DNA of 64,000 bases from Atrina japonica (GCA_030159075.1 BROG01000081.1:962001-1026000), one strand, 5' to 3'; shown: positions 25,101 through 37,106, counted from the first letter of the stretch. Numbers and translations: made by a program. Notes: a model not told the origin generated them from the letters alone.

Positions 25101-26608
25101 AGACAGTATATGTACAGGTCTTTAAGTTTTCAGACAGTATATGTACAGGTCTTTAAGTTTTCAGACAGTATATGTACAGGTCTTTAAGTTTTCAGACAGT
25201 ATATGTACAGGTCTTTAAGTTTTCAGACAGTATATGTACAGGTCTTTAAGTTTTCAGACAGTATATGTACAGGTCTTTAAGTTTTCAGACAGTATATGTA
25301 CAGGTCTTTAAGTTTTCAGACAGTATATGTACAGGTCTTTAAGTTTTCAGACAGTATATGTACAGGTCTTTAAGTTTTCAGACAGTATATGTATAGGTCT
25401 TTAAGTTTTCAGACAGTATATGTAAAGGTCTTTTAGTTTTCAGACAGTATATGTACATGTCTTTAAGTTTTCAGACAGTATATGTACAGGTCTTTAAGTT
25501 TTCAGACAGTATTGTACAGTCTTTAAGTTTTCAGTACAGTATATGGACAGGTCTTTAAGTTTTCAGACAGTATATGTAAAGGTTTTTTAGTTTTCAGACA
25601 GTATATGTACAGTCTTTTTAAGTTTTCAGACAGTATATGTTTTTAAGTTTTCAGACAGTATATGTACAGGTCTTTTAGGTTTCAGACAGTATATGTACAG
25701 GTCTTTAAGTTTTTAGACAGTATATGTTTTTTAGTTTTCAGACAGTATATGGACAGGTCTTTTAGTTTTCAGACAGTATATGTACAGGTCTTTTAGTTTT
25801 CAGACAGTATATGGACAGGTCTTTCAGTTTTCAGACAGTATATGGACAGGTCTTTTAGTTTTCAGACAGTATATGTACAGGTCTTTTAGTTTTCAGACAG
25901 TATATGTACAGGTCTTTTAGTTTTCAGACAGTATATGTACAGGTCTGAGACAGTATATGTACAGGTCTTTTAGTTTTCAGACAGTATATGTACAGGTCTT
26001 TTAGTTTTCAGACAGTATATGGACAGGTCTTTTAGTTTTCAGACAGTATATGTACAGGTCTTTAAGTTTTCAGACAGTATATGTACATGTCTTTAAGTTT
26101 TCAGACAGTATATGTACAGGTCTTTCAGACAGTATATGTACAGGTCTTTAAGTTTTCAGACAGTATATGTACAGGTCTTTAAGTTTTCAGACAGTATATG
26201 TACAGGTCTTTAAGTTTTCAGACAGTATATGTATAGGTCTTTTAGTTTTCAGACAGTATATGTACAGGTCTTTAAGTTTTTAGACAGTATATGGACAGGT
26301 CTTTAAGTTTTCAGACAGTATATGGACAGGTCTTTAAGTTTTCAGACAGTATATGTATAGGTCTTTTAGTTTTCAGACAGTATATGTACAGGTCTTTAAG
26401 TTTTTAGACAGTATATGTACAGGTCAGACAGTATTGGACAGGTCTTTAAGTTTTCAGACAGTATGTATAGGTCTTTTAGTTTTCAGACAGTATATGTATA
26501 GGTCTTTAAGTTTTTAGACAGTATATGTACAGGTCTTTAAGTTTTCAGACAGTATATGTACAGGTCTTTTAGTTTTCAGACAGTATATGTACAGGTCTTT
26601 TAGTTTTC
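22153..26608. repeat. 31-bp minisatellite, about 140 units (4.45 kb)
   Basis: The unit runs from 'acagtatatgtacagg' through 'tcttt' to 'aagttttcag', 31 bp. It repeats with few substitutions (cagg/catg/gaca, TTTAAG/TTTTAG) and scattered truncated units. TTTTAG-type units are concentrated at both ends (22153-22260 and 25730-26608), and TTTAAG units dominate the middle. The period is not a multiple of three, and the open frames inside it change sense from unit to unit, so it is not a gene. It lies within the proposed intron between exons 21687 and 37878. Confidence 0.97.
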
Positions 26609-27581
26609 TTCCACTTGTTTGTGAGAATTTCAATTTCAAATATTCTTTTTTGCCTACAAAATCTGACAGACATATTGTGCACTCATTTACATTCCTAAAT
26701 ACTAGTTTTACTGTACACATATATTTATTTGAAAACTTCATCTTATGATTTTGAACCATATAGCATTGGGTGTAAATTAAAATCCTGAAATGCAGTAAAT
26801 CTGTAGGAAAATCTTATCTTGGCTTTACATGTGGCAGTGAAAATTGAAATTCTCCGACTTAAAGTAATCTTGGGCCATATCTGACTCCACTTTAAAGAGC
26901 TGTATTATACACAGAAAGCAGAGAGTTGTGTATTAAACATGAATCATTTCCCATATTATGATTCATTTTAAGGTAATATACATCATTTATATCCTAGTAA
27001 TAAAAAGTCATGTTATTAAACGCTAAATGGTTTAACATATAAAATCACTGATATAATTGATCGGTGAATTTTAAGACTTTTGTATGACAATCCTTGGTAC
27101 AGCTTCATAAATGTACGTATGTATAGAGTAATATTTTTTATCACTTGTGGTTTATTTCAGAATAATCTACAGAACTACCATTTCCTCATGCAATCACAAT
27201 TAAAGTATACCTTTTGACACTCACTTTTGTGCCATGAAATTCCCTATAGGATTAGATTTTTATTTCGTAATGATTTCCGCAAGTAGGAAAACACAGTTTA
27301 TTTCTTCTTTTAAAATTACCTTGCAATGAAATTTTCATAAACAGTTATGTTGCCAAAAAAAAATGTTTTTAAGCAAGTAAAATATACAAAATATAAAAAC
27401 AAAATACAAATTGAAATTAAGATGTAATTGTGAAGCACTATATGCCCCCTCCACCAAACCATTAATGTTACATAAAGTTTTTAAAGGCAAATATCACCAA
27501 ATATTTAACACATCAAATTCATCATAGATATCAGATGTAGATTACAGCAATGTACCAAATTATTTGGGAAACTTGAGTTCT
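26609..27581. other. No feature recognised
   Basis: AT-rich. A candidate acceptor at about 27160 ('tttatttcag') opens a 15-codon frame whose phases (0 to 2) fit neither neighbour; not called. Confidence 0.4.
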
Positions 27582-28035
27582 TTGCTACAAAAGCCTACAA
27601 GGCTCAATTTTGTCCAGCAAAAAAATATTAAAATTGCTTTTTAACGCCTTTCAAAAGCTGTTACAATGCCTTTTTTGCATAATAATGCCTTTCAAAAAGT
27701 CATTATAATGCTTTTTTTTTCATGTAATAATGCCTTTCAAGTCGTTATAACACCTTTTTCCACATAATAATGCCTTTCAAAAAGTCATATAATGCCTTTT
27801 TCACATAATAACGTCTTTCAAAAGTCATTATGCCTTTTTTCGTGTAATAACGCCTTTCAAAGTCGTTATATCGCCTTTGTTTCCAGTAATAACACTTATT
27901 CAAAAGTCGTTTTAATGCCTTTTTTGTGTAATATCGCTGTTTAAAAGTCGTTATAACGCCTCTTTTCGTGTAATAACGTGATTTTTTTTTTTTTTTGCTG
28001 GACAACATTGAGCCTTGTAGGCTTTCGTAGTTTGC
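27582..28035. mobile_element. Foldback-like element: inverted ends around tandem repeats
   Basis: The left arm 27582-27625 ('agcctacaaggctcaatttt', 'gtccagcaaaaaaa') is the inverted counterpart of 27990-28035 ('ttttttgctggacaacattg', 'agccttgtaggcttt'), about 44 bases with few mismatches. Between them lie roughly eight units of about 41 bp built on 'taataatgcctttcaaaaag' and 'tcattataatgcctttttt'. Inverted termini enclosing tandem repeats is the layout of foldback transposons; assignment to that class is inference. No coding capacity. Confidence 0.7.
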
Positions 28036-28173
28036 AAACAGTCAGATGCACAAATAAACAAACAAACACCCCAAAATAAATCAATTTGTTCCCCATTCTT
28101 CAAACTTGACCATGTAGGAAAGCAAAACAAATGTTAAATCCTCCAAAGCAACTTTTTTGATACAAGCTATAAG

Positions 28174-28372
28174 TACAGTAGAACATGTCTTGTGAGACCA
28201 TTCTCATAAAAGATCACCTGTCTTACGTAAACACATTCTGAAACCCACTTGGTTAAAAAATCCTTTAGATAAAACCTCCTTTGAGAGACCACCTGTCTTG
28301 AGAGACCACCTGTCTTGAGAGACCACATTTCAGTGGCAGATGAGTTGGTCTCTCAAGACCGATTCCACTGTA
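28174..28372. mobile_element. TIR element, CAGTGGAACCT family, complete
   Basis: It runs from 'tacagtagaacatgtcttgt' to 'caagaccgattccactgta'. The ends are inverted repeats of about 27 bases and the outermost bases are TA on both sides, consistent with a TA target duplication. The interior repeats 'gagagaccacctgtctt' twice. 199 bp, non-coding. Confidence 0.75.
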
Positions 28373-28547
28373 CATATGATGTACATGTAAATAAGTACAA
28401 TTTCTTAACATGCTGATGAAAACATTGAAAGTTGAAAAAGAATTAATACAGCTTTCACTCATAGCACAGGACATCTGGGGGGAGGAACAGGCACTTCCTT
28501 TATTACAACAAACATTCAATGGCTTCTCTCTATGAGTATGTAAGTGG

Positions 28548-28548
<1 letters not shown>

Positions 28549-28621
<73 letters not shown>
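28549..28621. repeat. (TA)n microsatellite
   Basis: About 70 bp of uninterrupted TA. Confidence 0.97.
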
Positions 28622-28623
<2 letters not shown>

Positions 28624-28994
28624 CTATGTAGTAATTACCTATCAGTCATTACAGTTGGTGTTGCCTTATTGAATCAAGCCAGATACAAAGATCAATCTTA
28701 AAGTAATACAAAATAACAAGATTTAATGTAATAGAATGTTAGGGCCATTATTTTGTATCACGGTAAATATGTTTATTGATTACTTAGATCAAAACAATCA
28801 CTTCATTGCATTGCTGCAGTTTGGGATTTTAACTTCCTGCATGTATTTGGAAATAAATGATATAATAGGTTCCTTACTTAAAACAGTAAATCTAGAATTT
28901 CATATGTTGAAACCCATTTCATTCTTTAATAGACTGGCAGTGTCATTATCCTTTCAGAATATTTTCTGATTTCCTGGATAATGATGATTTCAGA

Positions 28995-31325
28995 TCACAG
29001 ATTACTCTTGAGAGCTGATATGTAACAGATGATTGCAGATTATTCTAGTCTGCGTATGGAACAGATTATCATAGTCTAATTATGCAATAGATTATTACAG
29101 TGTGACTATGTAACAGATTATTACAGTCTGCCTATGTAAGAGATTATTATAGTCTGATTATGCAATAGATCATTACAGTCTGCCTATGTAACATATTATT
29201 ACATTCTGACTATGGTATGTAACAGATTATTACAGTCTGCCTATGTAACAGATTATTATAGTCTGCCCATGTAACAGATTATTATAGTCTGCCTATGTAA
29301 CAGATTATTACAGTCTGACTATGTAACAGATTATTATAGTCTGACTATGTAACAGATTATTACAGTCTGACTATGTAACAGATTATTATAGTCTGACTAT
29401 GTAACAGATTATTACAGTCTGACTATGTAACAGATTATTATAGTCTGCCCATGTAACAGATTTTTATAGTCTGTCCATGTAACAGATTATTACAGTCTGC
29501 CTATGTAACAGATTATTACAGTCTGACTATGTAACAGATTAATACAGTCTGACTATGTAACAGATTATTACAGTCTGCCTATGTAACAGATTATTGTAGT
29601 CTGATTTTGTAACAGATTATTACAGTCTGCCTATGTAAGAGATTATTATAGTCTGATTATGCAATAGATTATTAGTCTGCCTATGTAACATATTATTACA
29701 TTCTGACTATGTAACATATTATTACATTCTGACTATGGTATGTAACAGATTATTACAGTCTGACTATGTAACAGATTATTACATTCTGACTATTTAACAG
29801 ATTATTACAGTGTGACTATGTAACAGATTATTACATTCTGACTATGGTATGTAACATATTATTACATTCTGACTATTTAACAGATTATTACATTCAAACT
29901 ATATAACAGATTATTACAGTCTGACTGATGTAACAGATTATTATCTGTCTGTTTATTACAACAGAAAACCTTACATTCTGACTATTTAACAGATTATTAA
30001 AGTCAAACTCTATAACTGATTATTACAAAGCCTGACCATATAACAGATAATAACAGTCAATTTCTATGCCAGATTATTACAAAGCCTGGCTATATAACAG
30101 ATTATCATAGTCAAAATCTATAACAGATTATTACAATCAAAGTCTATAATAGATTATTAACAAACCTTAACTGATTATTACCGTCAAACTCTGTATTAGA
30201 TTATTACAAAACAAAACCTGACCATATAACATGATTACTGTCAAACTCTATAACAAATTACTATCAAATTCTACAACTAATTATTACAAAGTCTTACTAT
30301 ATAAAAGATTATTACAATCAAACTCTATAACAGATTATTACAGTCAAACTATACAACAGATTATCACAGTCAATCTCTACAACAGATCATTACAGTCTGC
30401 CTATGTAACAGATTATTAGTCAACATACATATTAGATTATTACAGTCAAACTCTATAACAGATTATTACAAAGTATGACTATATAATAGATTATTATAGT
30501 CATACTCTATAACAGATCATTACAGTCTGCCTATGTAACAAATTATTACAATCAAACTATACAACAGAATTTTACAATCAAAATATACAACAAACAATTA
30601 CAATCAAACTATAAAAGATCAATACAGTCTGCCTATGTAATAGAGTTTTAGTAAAATTATATAACAGATTATAACTGTCCAACTATATAACAAATTACTA
30701 CAGTCAAATTCTATAACAAGTTATAACTGTCAAACTAAATAACAAATTATTTACGTCCATCTCTATAACAAATTATATAATAGATTTAAGCAAAGTCTGA
30801 CTATAACAGATTATAACATGACATATCACTACAAAGTCTGACTTTATAACAGATTAATACAAAGTCTGACTATATAACAGATTATTACAAAATCTGACTA
30901 TAAAAGATTCTTACTGGTAGTCTGACCATGACATATCATTACAAAGTCTGACTTTATATCTGATTATTATAAAGTCTAACCATATAACAGATTATTACAA
31001 AGTCTGACTATATAACTGATTGTTACAAAGTCTGACTTTATAGTAGTATATTACAAAATCTGACTTTATATCTGATTATTATAAAGTCTAACCATATAAC
31101 AGATTATTACAAAGTCTGACTATATAACTGATTATTACAAAGTCTGACTTTATAGTAGTATATTACAAAATCTGACTTTATATCTGATTATTATAAAGTC
31201 TGACTATGTAACTGATTATTACAAAGTCTGACTTTATAGTAGTATATAACAAAATCTGACAATATAACAGATTATTACAAAGTCTGACTATATAACTGAT
31301 TATTACAAAGTCTGAATATATAACA
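28995..31325. repeat. 26-28 bp minisatellite, about 85 units (2.3 kb)
   Basis: In the left part the unit is 'acagattattacagtctgac' plus 'tatgta' (26 bp). Towards the right it becomes 'acagattattacaaagtctg' plus 'actatata' (28 bp), with a poorly conserved middle (30000-30800). The gradient suggests two separately homogenised ends. Non-coding; it lies in the same proposed intron as the 31-bp array. Confidence 0.95.
30936..31270. repeat. 112-bp higher-order repeat within the minisatellite
   Basis: Four 28-bp variants in fixed order repeat together. The word 'tctgactttatatctgatta' starts at 30947, 31059 and 31171, exactly 112 bases apart. Each set contains the distinctive 'tttatagtagtatattacaa' variant. 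About three sets are present. Confidence 0.85.
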
Positions 31326-31329
31326 TATT

Positions 31330-31400
31330 ATAAGCCCTTGGGCCATATTGGATTCTGATTTCTCTGAAAATGCAATATGCAGTATTTATCAAGAAATATT
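31330..31400 (+). repeat. Fragment of the 5591-5966 repeat
   Basis: 'ggccatattggattctgatt' and 'tctctgaaaatgcaatatgc' match the right arm of the inverted repeat at 5827-5865. Confidence 0.6.
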
Positions 31401-32090
31401 CAAAAATACACATACATGTATATCAAAAAGGCTTCTGGGATACCACTTACCTAGTCTACACAGAAATATAGCAATTTTTATCTATGATGACCAATGCTGT
31501 CGCTTCATCATAACTCTTCAATCGTAGATATGGAAATCACAAAAGACATGATCTGATTTATCTATACATACTCCAGCAGAAATCACAGATAACGGCAACA
31601 TGATGTACATTTATCGCTTTAATATTTCTGTGTTCTTTTTTTCATATATGGTCAATACACAATGTAAATGTGACATGTCTGATAATCAGATGCATCCTGT
31701 AATAAGATGCCTGCAAAAATTGCAACAACAAAAATGTAAACCATAATCTCACGTTCCTTTCTAGTTCCTTCCGGTTTCATTTCCATAAACAATATTGTAA
31801 GCTGCTTCAGAATGAGTTGTAGTTGGACTTGCTTAATAAATCATCAATAAAATTAAAATCAAATTACTAATTAAAGTTCTGATTTCACATAACTTAGTTT
31901 CATTGTGTGCTCCGCCACTGTAGACAGCATCAGGTACTACCAACAATATGTTTTATAAAATTATAATTAGCAAAATCAAAAGCACTTAATCTTATTGATT
32001 TTTTACATTTTAGATCGTTATAATAATACCCCATTCACTGATTTGCCTAATGTGTATACATCTTAAAGCAGTATACTTTTAAATGACCAG
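31401..32090. other. No feature recognised
   Basis: AT-rich sequence; no supported gene or repeat. Confidence 0.4.
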
Positions 32091-32330
32091 GGCAGGAAGT
32101 CACTAAATTCAATTAATGCTCAAGTTCATATAATTTTCATGGTTTTAAGATGAAAAAAAACAAAACAAAGGATTTATGCTACATTTGGACATTTTTGTAT
32201 TTATATTGCATTTAAATGTAAATACTCATGAAAATCAATGCTCCTTTCAAGGAAACTTCAGAAATACCGAAATTAGTTTGAGTACATACTCAAAGTTTGA
32301 GTACCATTTGGTACATAATGGAAACAAATT
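32091..32330 (+). mobile_element. Partial GAAGTCACCAAATTTACTC-family element
   Basis: A degraded left end ('agggcaggaagtcactaaat') and the family's central palindromic words ('gagtacatactcaaagtttg', 'agtaccatttggtac') are present. The right terminus is absent or beyond recognition. Confidence 0.5.
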
Positions 32331-32485
32331 TTCCTTGAAAAATAAGTTACGGTACCCATTTACAGATACAATGTACAATGTATCTAGAAAACATCTAAAT
32401 GGGTGCAATACAGTACATAATGTAATAACATTACAGGTAATGAGGCTTTATGTATCCATTCTTCTGTAACAATAGTGAGATCTGA

Positions 32486-32705
32486 GCCCAGGGCCTTAAA
32501 ACTGTTCTCAGACAAAAGAATTTTCTCAACTTGGGTAAGGTTGTGGACCATGAAGAAATTCTCGGACATATTTCTTTCTCAATAATGTGTTCAAATACTT
32601 AAGTACAGTCTATAGTTGACTTAATAAATTCTTAACAGCGAAAATGGCTGCACCCCCTGGCTTTCAAAAACAATGTGTTATTTGAGCGATGTAACTTTAG
32701 TAGAT
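32486..32705 (+). pseudogene. Fragment of a Harbinger-like element
   Basis: It parallels the left part of the element at 51061-51967: 'gggccttaaaactgttctca', 'ttgtggaccatgaagaaatt', 'acatatttctttctcaa', 'cttaacagcgaaaatggctg'. It continues into 'ctggctttcaaaaacaatgt', where both copies encode LAFKNN and then ER, in the same frame. Truncated after about 220 bp. Confidence 0.6.
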
Positions 32706-32884
32706 AAAATGGCAATATTGGGGAGGTAAACTACATGAAACTTCCCTAACTGTAGGCAAAAGACAACCAAGATCCAAACATGTTTACCGCTTGCAACCAG
32801 GTATGATTCCTTGTACAGGGTTATACCTAATGCTTTAAAAAGGGTAGCAACTGTTCCTTTACCAGTGCTTGGCATAAGAAGAGA

Positions 32885-33065
32885 AAGTCACAGGTCTTTC
32901 GGACAAAGACTTAAAATCATGGTCCTGTGTCATGGCAGGCTTGGCATTTAAAAGAACCCATACTGCAATTGTACCAGTGCATAGGTCAGCATTTGTGGCA
33001 CTTCACTTAAGCTGGTGACATCTTCATATAGATGAAAAATACTTGTGTATGTATGTAAACAAAGC
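32885..33065 (+). mobile_element. SINE core and 3' fragment
   Basis: 'ggtcctgtgtcatggcaggc', 'aaaagaacccatactgcaat', 'gcataggtcagcatttgtgg' and 'ggtgacatcttcatatagat' follow the order of the SINE core at 11147-11425. Head missing. Confidence 0.55.
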
Positions 33066-33942
33066 CAAAACATTATGGAAATTCTTCAACCACTTAGCTA
33101 CAGCACACAGTAAATATGAAACAAAGAGAATTTTATAGAACTGAAGCCAAATTTTTGTATCTGTTCTAACTGCACATTGTCATAAGACACTTTAATGCTC
33201 GGCAACCACATGACAAAGTGAATGGAAATGAAAAAAGACAAGATGTCATCTAGTTCCATTTAAATATGGATTTTCAAAAACTCTTCAAATCTCACATGAC
33301 TCTTTCCCCTATTTTCTGTCAGTTTTGATGAATTTTCTGTGTAAACAATATCTTACAAAACAAAGGAAAATGGTGCATGCTTCAAAGAAATGAAAATGAT
33401 AGCGTTATACTATTCCAAAAAATCTTATCATTTTTTATCAATTTATTTAATTATACCATTTTTCTTCTTATTCTTAACCATCTTCTTAAAAAAATACTTT
33501 AAAGACTTTCAGACACACATTTCATTTGATACTTGCTGTGTTTTTGCTTTCATATTACTTAGGTAACCAAGTAGCATGCAAAGACCAATAAAAAGCCATC
33601 AAATGTCATCAGACCATAATTAGCTCAATGAATCAATGGGGAATTCCTTGATCTAATTATAGAGCACCATGACAGCAGCAATTGTCTTTAGGGAAGCAAC
33701 AGATTACCATATGCCAGTCACAAAAAGAGTTCAATACATAGAAATGTGCCTGTACATGTAGTACATGACTAAATGAAAGAAATTATGCCAGTTCCCCTCA
33801 ATGCCCTGCATCACAAATGCTCAGATAGACAGAAAATTATTCAATTTGTATAAAAAAATATCTACATATTCCTTGTTCTTGTTATCTTCTCTCAGAGGTT
33901 TTACAGATTAATTTTAGTAATTTGTTTTTCTTAATAATTTAA
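33066..33942. other. No feature recognised
   Basis: AT-rich sequence; nothing supported. Confidence 0.4.
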
Positions 33943-34749
33943 AGAGGCATTAGCTGTGTTTACCATAAAAAAAAATATTTCGATTTTTTCTACCTTTACT
34001 GATGTAAAATAACAAATAAGAGCTATACACTAGCATCAAAAATCATATATTCCTATATATTTTGTAAAAATAAGGTCAGGTCCAGTGTGGTATGCATATA
34101 CAAATAGTAAGGTTGAGGCAATCAATTTGCAATTTAAAAAGTGCCAAACCTGGATTTATCAAGCAATAGGGAACTAAGGAGTTGGTCCGGATTACCGTTA
34201 TGATCCTGCATTTATTTGCACCTTCTCGATTTTGTTCCTCATATGTTCTTCCGGTTTTTATATTTACCTTTGCAACGTAAGTAAAGTAAATGGAAATAGT
34301 TTTACGTTTTAGTGCATTAAATTTATTTTGCATAAAGAAACCGAAGAGACTCTTAAAACATACCACAGTGGGTTATTTAGTTGAATGTGAAATTACTGAA
34401 ATGTATCAGGCAGAGAAAAATGTGCCGACAGACTGGGAATCGAACCCAGGACCTTTCAAACACTTGCAGGGCACTTTTACCCATTGTGCTATGGGGGCTA
34501 TCTATATATTATCAAAACCAGAAATAACACTGAGAAACATTTTTCTAGAATCACGCAACTGGCAATAATAAAAGCAGGATTATAACAGTAATCCAGACTT
34601 ACTCCAAAGTTCCTATTTTCACAAAATATATAGGAATTCAATCATTTTTATGACTGTATATATCTCTTTTTGTTATTGTATATCAATCTAGATAGTAAAT
34701 AAGGGCAAATGAAATTTGGAAAAAAAAACACAGCTAATGTCCCTTTAAT
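33943..34749. mobile_element. TIR element, GGCATTAGCTGTGTTTA family, copy 1, interrupted
   Basis: Ends 'aaagaggcattagctgtgtt' and 'cacagctaatgtcccttta' are inverted repeats. The body ('ctgatgtaaaataacaaata', 'agagctatacac', 'aaggtcaggtccagtgtggt') matches the copies at 38281-38635 and 42335-42722. Those copies are about 355-390 bp, but this one is 807 bp because another element was inserted at 34168-34615. Its right end supplies a T-rich tract ending 'gtag' at 34760. Confidence 0.85.
34168..34615. mobile_element. Nested TIR element carrying a tRNA-like module
   Basis: Left end 'gggaactaaggagttggtcc', continuing 'ggattaccgttatgatcctg', is mirrored by the right end 'caggattataacagtaatcc' to 'actccaaagttcc', about 43-base inverted repeats flanked by TA. 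It sits inside the element at 33943-34749; the host reads 'aagcaa' before and 'ttttcacaaaatatatagg' after, as in uninterrupted copies. On the minus strand, about 34430-34499 contains 'atagcacaatgggtaaaag' (A-box-like) and 'ctgggttcgattcccag', a perfect 5-bp T-arm with a 7-base loop. The acceptor stem does not pair, so it is not a functional tRNA. A second copy is at 40604-40865. Confidence 0.75.
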
Positions 34750-35037
34750 ATATTTTGTAGGAAGTGGAAAGCTGGTCGTGTTCACCACAGAGAATCAGTC
34801 AGTATAACAGGGGATTGGTTTTTGTAGTAATCCTCATGTGAAAGATTAGCCAAAGAAATTAATGGTTAACTTGATACATATTTGTAGTAATGAAATTGAA
34901 TGTACCAAGATATCAGGGAGTATTAACTATGAGTTTACAGTAGTCATAAATGAAACAGTTTCAAACACAGGTCATGGCCATTTTCATCTTTATCTTGAAG
35001 GCAAAATCTTAACATTCATGTATGCATGTTGCTGACA

Positions 35038-35165
35038 ACTAATGATTTTAAAGCAAAATTTGCCAGTTCTCTCAATAAATGATGATTTTAAAGCAACATT
35101 TGCTGGTTCTCTCAATAAATTATAATTTTTAAGACAAAATCCACTAGTTCTCTTAATAATTGATG
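35038..35165. repeat. Short 54-bp tandem repeat, about 2.5 units
   Basis: 'gatgattttaaagcaacatt' and 'tgctggttctctcaataaat' recur with a 54-bp step. Confidence 0.75.
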
Positions 35166-36572
35166 ATTTTCTGTAATGTGTTTTGATGTAATTAAAGAAA
35201 AAACCAAGGACCAAACAAATGATTATGATGACCATTTCTGTCAATAAGACTTCATCAGTAGAGCTCAAATTTAAAATAAATATATAGATCTGAAAAAGAA
35301 AGAGAGCATCATACAAGGTGAAATACTAAACCTTGATGTATTACCAAATCCACCTAAGAGTAACCACCATAAAATGATGATTATCTTAGCTTTTGAAGAG
35401 TATAGAATTAAAATCATCCATAGGAAATACTCCATTAAATTTAGTACAAAATAATCATCTGGTACTGAAATACCAATCACTTGTTTTATGTATATCCTGA
35501 AATATAAAAAGTGCACTATTTTTGTGAACTGACAATTTCTAAATTCATAAAGAAAGTTCTTTAATGCACATTGTCAATAGGAGCACCAGGATAAAGTGGC
35601 AAGGTGGGGAACCCTCAAAATCTAAACAATACAGTCTATTTTTTTTAAAAAAAGGGGTGTACAGGTCAAACATTTTGCTTTGCTCTAACTTCTTACATGA
35701 CATTAGCTGTAATATTTTCATACAGGGAATAAGTCTGTCACCTCTGTTCTAATTTGGACTTGTAGTGTTTGTAAACAGGAGCGGGCCAATCTATCTTGGT
35801 AGAGTTACGCCATAACACAAGACCCTGTAAATTGTAATATAAATATGTATTCTTGCTTTTGTTCTCTTTGACGAAATAAATATTTTAACACAGTAATTAC
35901 AAAAATGAATTGTTTTATTGTAGGAAGATAATGTTCAAATTTCCCCTTTTTTATTGCTGTTCATATATTCTATGATTTTTCTGCCAAATGAATTTAATTA
36001 ATGCATCATGATCTGATTGGCCACTTTAATGATACTTGAAATATGTAAGACTTTAGAAAATTGCTAATTGTGTTCTGTGGAAATTTATGTTTGAGGTAAT
36101 TAGAAAATTGAAAATTATGTTTTGAGGGGGAAATTATACTTGAGATATTTTGATTAGCCTGATGTTTTGTGAAATATTATACTTGAAGTAATCAAACTGG
36201 CTATATCTCGTAACAGCAACAAAAGGTTTTAAAGATGCTGTACATTTCACTTCTGGTTAATTTTTGTGTTGATATTTATAACACTTATACATGTATAGGT
36301 CTACCAAAGTACAAATGTAAATTGGAACATGTTTACAAACACAACAAGTCTAAATTGAATCATAACAGGGGTGATAGACTTGATTTCCACAACAAAAATA
36401 TCAGAGCTGCAGTAATACACGAAGTCATGTTTTACAGTATTGTTTTGGTTTTTTAATAGACCCTGAATGTGTCACTTTACCTTGGTAGAGCCATACCAGT
36501 AGATCATCGTGTCCAGAAATAAGACACATCCGGTAATTAGATGCATGCAATAATTGTAAACAACACACCTAC
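35166..36572. other. No gene; short dispersed repeat near 35220-35275
   Basis: 'gaccatttctgtcaataaga' to 'agagctcaaattt' recurs at about 59697-59745 and, inverted, at 52640-52690. Otherwise AT-rich with nothing supported. Confidence 0.4.
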
Positions 36573-36730
36573 ACAGTCAAGCTTGTCTATAATGGCCACT
36601 CAGGGGAATAGGCAAAAGTAGTTGTAATAGACAGGTAACCTTTATAACAAGTTAACAAAAGTTATGTTTGAATGACCTTTATAGACAGGTGCCCTTTATA
36701 CAGAGGTGGCCTCTAATGCAAGTTTGACTC
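36573..36730. mobile_element. TIR element, CAGTCAA-GACAGGTGGCC type
   Basis: 'acagtcaagcttgtctataa' at the left and 'ggcctctaatgcaagtttga' at the right are inverted ends of about 27 bases. 'gacaggtaacctttataaca' and 'gacaggtgccctttata' lie inside. 158 bp, non-coding. Confidence 0.65.
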
Positions 36731-36903
36731 TTCATGTAAAATGAACACAGCACAGAAATTATCAGTTGAGCTAATGTCTACCAGTCTTAATTGCTAATTT
36801 CACTGAAATCAGATTCTTTTGAAAGACAGGTTTTATCTAATGAAGATTCATGGGGGCTGTATCTCTCTTTTATTGTTGCCTTTATGTCACCTATGTGATA
36901 GAT

Positions 36904-37065
36904 ACAGTGGAACCTGCCTTGAGAGACCACCCCATTTGCCACTGAAATGTGGTCTCTCAAGACAGGTGGTATCTCAAATGAGGTTTTATTTAAAGGATTA
37001 AATAACCAAATGGTTTTCACAATGTGGTCTTAAAAGACAGGTGGTCCTTCTTGAGAGTGGTCATA
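36904..37065. mobile_element. TIR element, CAGTGGAACCT family, copy
   Basis: It starts 'acagtggaacctgccttgag', continues 'cactgaaatgtggtctctca' and 'caaatgaggttttattta', and ends near 'cttgagagtggtc'. Closely parallel to 58072-58240. The right terminus is less clear than the left. Confidence 0.65.
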
Positions 37066-37106
37066 CATGCTGTGAGGATCCTTAAATGTTCCATGTCTAT
37101 CAGTGA

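Noticed and set aside
22153..26608. CRISPR-like regular repeat array
   Set aside because: Units are contiguous with no unique spacers, and the surrounding sequence is animal nuclear DNA.
27169..27215. Short open frame after 'tttatttcag' (NNLQNYHFLMQSQLK)
   Set aside because: Phase 0 to 2 fits neither neighbouring exon; the other two frames stop.
34430..34505. tRNA gene on the minus strand
   Set aside because: T-arm and D-arm are recognisable, but acceptor and anticodon stems do not pair; it is part of a repeated TIR element.
34761..34797. Exon-like segment after 'ttttgtag' at the end of a TIR element
   Set aside because: All three frames are open and none fits the phases of the exons before and after; the acceptor tract comes from the transposon end.
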